A stretch of 64,000 nt of DNA, from positions 868,001-932,000 of the forward strand of contig NZ_JAFBEA010000001.1 of assembly GCF_016908515.1 (NCBI RefSeq), written 5' to 3'. Positions 59,680-64,000 of this stretch are shown here, in pieces. The notes under the pieces are model-generated. The model was not told where the DNA came from. It was given only the letters and a program-made list of their open reading frames with translations, and made no database searches. The stretch is from Virgibacillus halotolerans. GTDB lineage: Bacteria; Bacillota; Bacilli; Bacillales; Amphibacillaceae. The translations under genes were made by a program, and so were the position numbers. Every line of letters begins with the position of its first letter. Position 1 is the stretch's first letter.

Positions 59680-61536
59680 TTAGTCAGCCTCCCTTTCAAG
59701 TTCTTCTTTCTTAATGTGGAAACCATGGTCATCTTTAAGCGATCTTACAGCCATACAACCAAGCGCTAACGCCATTCCACCATACAATGCAAGATACCAT
59801 ATTGCATGATCACCATGATAAATGAAGCCGAATCCTGCAATAAAGAATCCAATCGACATGATGAATGGTAAGATCGAGCCATTTGGCATATGAATATCAC
59901 CCAATGGTTCCGCTGGTGTCATTTTTCCCTTACCTTCCGTTTTCTCAATCCATAATGGATCAAGTCCACGAATAAGCGGAAGTTGCTTAAAGTTATAGAA
60001 TGGCGGCGGTGACGTTTCTACAGCCCATTCCAAAGTACGACCATCCCATGGATCCGGTGAAGATTTCTCCCCTTTAGCAGCTGTGTAAATAATGTTAATA
60101 AAGAACACAATAACAGCTATTGCCATTAGGAATGCACCTATTGTGCTAATTAAGTTACCTAAATCCAATCCTTGGTCCTCTAAGAATACCCAATAACGAC
60201 GCGGCATTCCCATTAGTCCTAAGAAATGCTGGATAAAGAAAGTTAAATGGAAACCAACTAGGAAAAACCAGAATGTGATCTTACCCATCGTCTCATTTAA
60301 AATTCGGCCAAACATCATTGGCCACCAGTAATGCAGGCCGGCAAAGATTCCAAATATTGTACCACCGACAATAACATAGTGGAAGTGGGCCACAACAAAG
60401 TATGTGTCATGATATTGATAATCCGCAACAGCGGAGCCTAGCATAACCCCAGTCATACCACCAATTGTAAATGTAGGTATAAATCCTAACGACCATAGCA
60501 TCGCCGAGTTGATCGTTATACTTCCGCCCCACATTGTGGCAAGCCAGTTAAAGATTTTAATACCTGTCGGTACTGCAATTGCCATGGTTGCTATTGCGAA
60601 GATCGAGTTAGCAACCGGACCTAATCCAACTGTGAACATGTGGTGAGCCCACACCATAAATCCTAAGAATGCAATCAGCATCGTTGCGAAAACCATTGCA
60701 GTATAACCAAACAATCGTTTCTTAGAAAAAGTTGCAAAAACATCACTAAACAATCCGAACAGCGGTAAAATCAAAATATACACTTCTGGGTGTCCGAATA
60801 TCCAGAATAAATGCTGCCAGATAACGGTGTTACCACCTAAGGCGACATCGAAAAATGCCGATCCAAACATACGGTCAAACATTAACAGAAATAATGCTAC
60901 CGTTAATGCAGGGAACGCAAATAAAATAAGTACACTTGTGATGAACGTAGCCCATGAGAATAATGGCATACGCATATATGTCATTCCAGGTGCTCGCATA
61001 TTAACAATCGTAACTAAGAAGTTAATACCACCCATTAATGTCCCCGCACCGGCTATCTGTAAGCCCAGAACATAGAAATCAATTCCGTGACCAGGCGACG
61101 TTAGTGCAAAGGATGCATAGGAAGTCCAACCACCATCCGGGGCCCCTCCTAAAAACCAACTACAATTCAGTAACAATCCACCGAACATAAATAACCAGAA
61201 ACCCAATGAGTTCAAAAATGGGAAGGCAACATCGCGCGCGCCTATTTGTAACGGCATGGCGGCATTCATCAATCCCAATAAGATCGGCATTGCTGCCAAA
61301 AATATCATCGTGGTTCCGTGCATCGTGATCATTTCGTTATATAAACCTGCACTAACAAAATCGTTCTCAGGCTTTATCAGCTGAATCCTGATAACTAAAG
61401 CTTCTAATCCACCGAGTATGAAGAAGAAACCGCCGCCAGCTAAATATAAATGTGCAATTTTTTTATGGTCTACTGTAGTTAAGTAATCCCATAACATAGC
61501 GCCGAATCCCTTCTTCTGTGTAGCTGCTACACTCAC
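59680..61536 (-). CDS. ctaD: Cytochrome c oxidase subunit I
   Basis: 618 residues from GTG with AAGGGGG upstream. Heme-copper oxidase core, 12 or more helices. HGTTMIF (heme His, about 74), FGHPEVYILILP (CuB His and cross-linked Tyr, about 250), WAHHMFTVG (CuB His pair) and VAHFHYVIVGG (heme a3/a His). Proton pumping A-type caa3 oxidase. Confidence 0.97.
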   Translation of the reverse strand: MSVAATQKKGFGAMLWDYLTTVDHKKIAHLYLAGGGFFFILGGLEALVIRIQLIKPENDFVSAGLYNEMITMHGTTMIFLAAMPILLGLMNAAMPLQIGARDVAFPFLNSLGFWLFMFGGLLLNCSWFLGGAPDGGWTSYASFALTSPGHGIDFYVLGLQIAGAGTLMGGINFLVTIVNMRAPGMTYMRMPLFSWATFITSVLILFAFPALTVALFLLMFDRMFGSAFFDVALGGNTVIWQHLFWIFGHPEVYILILPLFGLFSDVFATFSKKRLFGYTAMVFATMLIAFLGFMVWAHHMFTVGLGPVANSIFAIATMAIAVPTGIKIFNWLATMWGGSITINSAMLWSLGFIPTFTIGGMTGVMLGSAVADYQYHDTYFVVAHFHYVIVGGTIFGIFAGLHYWWPMMFGRILNETMGKITFWFFLVGFHLTFFIQHFLGLMGMPRRYWVFLEDQGLDLGNLISTIGAFLMAIAVIVFFINIIYTAAKGEKSSPDPWDGRTLEWAVETSPPPFYNFKQLPLIRGLDPLWIEKTEGKGKMTPAEPLGDIHMPNGSILPFIMSIGFFIAGFGFIYHGDHAIWYLALYGGMALALGCMAVRSLKDDHGFHIKKEELEREAD

Positions 61537-61581
61537 GACTTAAACCCCCTTTTACATCTTTCATTCCTAAATTTATTCATA

Positions 61582-62634
61582 CTATTTACTTGCACTTTCT
61601 GGTGCCACATCAGTTGGTTTTAATTGCAACAAGTACTCTGCAATTTTATCTGCTTCATCATCTGAAAGGCTTGGATATTTACCAGTCATTTCATTTCCAG
61701 GTTTAATTTTTTCAGGATCCTGAATCCAATCAACTAAGTTTTCTTTTGTTGGTTCCAATATACCGGCAATTTTTGTACGATTACCAAAATCCGTTAGATT
61801 TGGTCCGGTTGCAACTGGAGATGAACCAACTGCGTGACAGCCCATACAGCTTTTTTCCTCAAATAATTCCTGACCTTCCTGTGCAACCGTATCTTTCGGT
61901 TTTGCTTCAGGATCAAAGTCATTCATATCTTTTGCCCATTGTTCATAATCATCTGGACTTACAGCGATTACTTTAAAGTCCATTAATGAGTGGGACGGGC
62001 CACATAACTCAGCACATTTCCCCCAGTAAACGCCTTCTTCATGTGCTTCTAAGAACATCGTGTTTTCGTTTTCAGGGTTCACGTCTAACTTCCCTGAAAG
62101 ACTTGGTACCCAAAATGAGTGAATAACATCAGACGATTTCAGATGTAAATAAACTTTTTCTCCTGTAGGAATATACAGATCCTGACTCGTTTGGAATTCA
62201 TCTTCACCGTAGTCAAAATGCCACCAATACTGGTTACCTGTAACATCAACGTTTATGTGTTCGTCAGCCTTTGATGCATCGGCTAAATCAAATGTAGCAA
62301 TGACTGTAGGTACCCCCATGATGATAACTAAAATAATCGGGATAATTGTCCAGATAGTCTCAAGGGTTTGATTACCTTCCACTTGCTTCGGTATGTAATC
62401 TTCCTGACCCTTCTTTTTACGAAAGCGCACTAAGACAATAACAAAGAAAATCATAACTGCTAAGAGCACAAAAGACATAATGACTGTCGTAAGAATAATT
62501 AAATCCATTGAAGACTTAGCACCATACCCTTTGGGCACTAGCGCTGTCAGGTTTTCTTTACCACATCCAGTTAAGAACAGTGCTAGCGAACTTAATAGGA
62601 ATAAAGCCTTGAATTTTCCCATCCAACCTTTCAT
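61582..62634 (-). CDS. ctaC: Cytochrome c oxidase subunit II with fused cytochrome c
   Basis: 350 residues. Lipoprotein signal with LTGC lipobox (about 21-24), two membrane helices, CuA cupredoxin domain (CAELCGPSHSLMDF; about 210), then a cytochrome c domain with heme motif CMGCH (about 268) and distal Met in GNEMTGKYPSL. Marks the caa3 type. AGAGGT precedes the ATG. Confidence 0.96.
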   Translation of the reverse strand: MKGWMGKFKALFLLSSLALFLTGCGKENLTALVPKGYGAKSSMDLIILTTVIMSFVLLAVMIFFVIVLVRFRKKKGQEDYIPKQVEGNQTLETIWTIIPIILVIIMGVPTVIATFDLADASKADEHINVDVTGNQYWWHFDYGEDEFQTSQDLYIPTGEKVYLHLKSSDVIHSFWVPSLSGKLDVNPENENTMFLEAHEEGVYWGKCAELCGPSHSLMDFKVIAVSPDDYEQWAKDMNDFDPEAKPKDTVAQEGQELFEEKSCMGCHAVGSSPVATGPNLTDFGNRTKIAGILEPTKENLVDWIQDPEKIKPGNEMTGKYPSLSDDEADKIAEYLLQLKPTDVAPESASK

Positions 62635-62694
62635 GTATGCATACCTCTCTTTCTCTATTTCTTCCTTATATATAAATTTTTATAAAGGACTACA

Positions 62695-63639
62695 TTAACT
62701 AAATGGAAATTCAATTGTAACAGCAACCATTGAAAAGAACATGATCATCAAATAAAATAATGAATATATAAATATCATATTAGCCCATTTTATGTCATTT
62801 TTCATAAAAAATCCACTAATACTCATTGATAACCAACCTATATTTAGAACCGTCGCAATCACAACAAACGTTGATCCCAACGAAACTAAATAAAATGGCA
62901 ATGGTAATAAACAGGCAATATATATAACAATTTGACGCTTTGTTATATTAAAACCGTGTACTGCCGGCAACATTGGAACACCTGCTGTTTTATAGTCTTC
63001 ACATTTTTTCATTGCTAATGCAAGAAAATGTGGTGTTTGCCATATAAACATGATTATAAATAATACAATTGGTACAACATGCATACTGGAATCAACTGCG
63101 GCCCATCCAATTAAAGGAGGCATTGCTCCGGAGAAACTCCCAATAGCGGTATTCAATGTATATCTTCGTTTAGACCAGACAGTGTACAATACAACGTAGA
63201 TAAACCACCCTATAAAAGCATACAATGTCGCCTCTAGGGTCGTAAAAGATAGAAGTAGTAAACCGATCCCAGTAGAAATTAGCCCCATTGTAAGAACTAT
63301 TTTCAAAGGAATTCTTCCCGTTACAGTTGGCCTGTCTTTCGTTCTCTTCATAACAGGGTCGATATCAACATCATACCAATTATTGAGGATACAACCACCG
63401 GCGATCACTAATGCACTGCCCGACATTGTTAATAAAAACAAATCCAGATTAGCTAAAAATCCGGCATTGGTAAAATATAACGCCAACCAAAATCCAGTAA
63501 AAACAGTTATTAAATTAGAATTGACGATTCCTATCTTAACAAGTGCTTTTATGTCAGATAATAACGTTACATGATGCACTTCATCCGACAGTGCAGGATT
63601 TCCGATCATTTGTGAAGATGGTGTCTCCACCTTATTCAT
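62695..63639 (-). CDS. ctaB: Protoheme IX farnesyltransferase (heme O synthase)
   Basis: 314 residues from the ATG eight bases after GGGGGG. UbiA-family prenyltransferase with seven to nine helices; Mg-diphosphate site NNWYDVDIDPVMKRTKDRP (about 77-95). Converts heme B to heme O for the oxidase. ctaA, usually divergent next, would be beyond the window. Confidence 0.95.
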   Translation of the reverse strand: MNKVETPSSQMIGNPALSDEVHHVTLLSDIKALVKIGIVNSNLITVFTGFWLALYFTNAGFLANLDLFLLTMSGSALVIAGGCILNNWYDVDIDPVMKRTKDRPTVTGRIPLKIVLTMGLISTGIGLLLLSFTTLEATLYAFIGWFIYVVLYTVWSKRRYTLNTAIGSFSGAMPPLIGWAAVDSSMHVVPIVLFIIMFIWQTPHFLALAMKKCEDYKTAGVPMLPAVHGFNITKRQIVIYIACLLPLPFYLVSLGSTFVVIATVLNIGWLSMSISGFFMKNDIKWANMIFIYSLFYLMIMFFSMVAVTIEFPFS

Positions 63640-64000
63640 CCATATATCCCCCCTTCTCACTTGTCAAATTACACAATAAAAACAAGCATACCTTTAAATT
63701 AAGTTTATCTCACTTTGATTAAAGTATCCTTGATTATCAAGTTCATTGTACCACGAAATGATGGAATTGTCTTACACCCCATAGAACAGCGTAAAGTAAT
63801 TTATTGTAAAGTTTTTATTTACGATGAGCATTTGTGTTGTTTTTATGTATAACAATTCTACTAATTTGCCGTACTTTTTTGAGATAGAGCGAATTACCAT
63901 CTACTCTATTTCTAGCAAATTATACGGAACAATGCAAGGGGTATTTGCGTTTTTTAATTTGGAAACCACAATAACGTCTAAGAGTATAACAATTGTGTGT
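63640..64000. other. Non-coding region upstream of ctaB
   Basis: AT-rich and gene-free to the window edge. A palindrome CTTGATTATCAAG lies at 63729-63741, about 90 bases before ctaB, and could be an operator. No ctaA start is visible. Confidence 0.45.

Overview
The window is a low-GC Firmicute chromosome segment from an endospore-forming member of the Bacillaceae. The sporulation genes spoIIGA-sigE, sigG, spoVD, spoVE and ylbJ are present, and gene order closely follows Bacillus subtilis. The protein divergence, the bacillithiol gene bshC and the dense intergenic repeats suggest a halotolerant relative such as Oceanobacillus, Virgibacillus or Lentibacillus; this genus-level guess is inference. 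Most genes lie on the minus strand, so the conserved block reads right to left.

Region by region: (1) 1-2.3 kb holds the N-terminus of a cation P-type ATPase and divergent rqcH (yloB-yloA). (2) 2.3-6.8 kb is an accessory stretch with ohr, a mifM-like arrest-peptide gene overlapping yidC2, a LysR regulator, a methyltransferase and several repeats. (3) 6.9-12.9 kb is the pyrimidine operon pyrR-B-C-K-D-F-E with two PyrR attenuators; carAB and pyrP are absent. (4) 13-24.7 kb holds rluD, lspA, ileS with a T-box, divIVA, ylmH-G-sepF-E-D-C, sigG, sigE and spoIIGA. (5) 25-41.5 kb is the division and cell-wall (dcw) cluster mraZ-rsmH-ftsL-pbpB-spoVD-murE-murF-mraY-murD-spoVE-divIB-ftsA-ftsZ, without murG and murB. 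(6) 41.7-56.9 kb is bshC and the ylb cluster (ylbQ to the yugN-like gene), including rpmF, coaD, rsmD and a probable csfG sporulation small RNA. (7) 57-63.6 kb is the caa3-type cytochrome oxidase locus ctaB-C-D-E-F-G plus ctaM.

The genes combine into a few programmes. The dcw and ylm genes build the septum and peptidoglycan. spoIIGA, sigE and sigG run compartment-specific sporulation transcription, with recognisable spoIIG-type, sigma-F and sigma-G promoters. The pyr operon makes UMP under PyrR attenuation. The cta genes make and assemble a terminal oxidase. The most distinctive item is the mifM-yidC2 pair: a secretory arrest peptide whose key residues sit at the positions I recall for B. subtilis MifM, followed by a stem that masks the yidC2 Shine-Dalgarno.

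At least five families of short dispersed repeats (called A-E here) occupy the intergenic regions, some nested within others. Two loci, near 4.1-4.6 and 44.7-45.2 kb, carry the same inverted pair of family A elements. Repeats also lie inside the ileS T-box leader and the pyrR leader. No tRNA, rRNA, prophage, insertion sequence with a transposase, or CRISPR array was seen.
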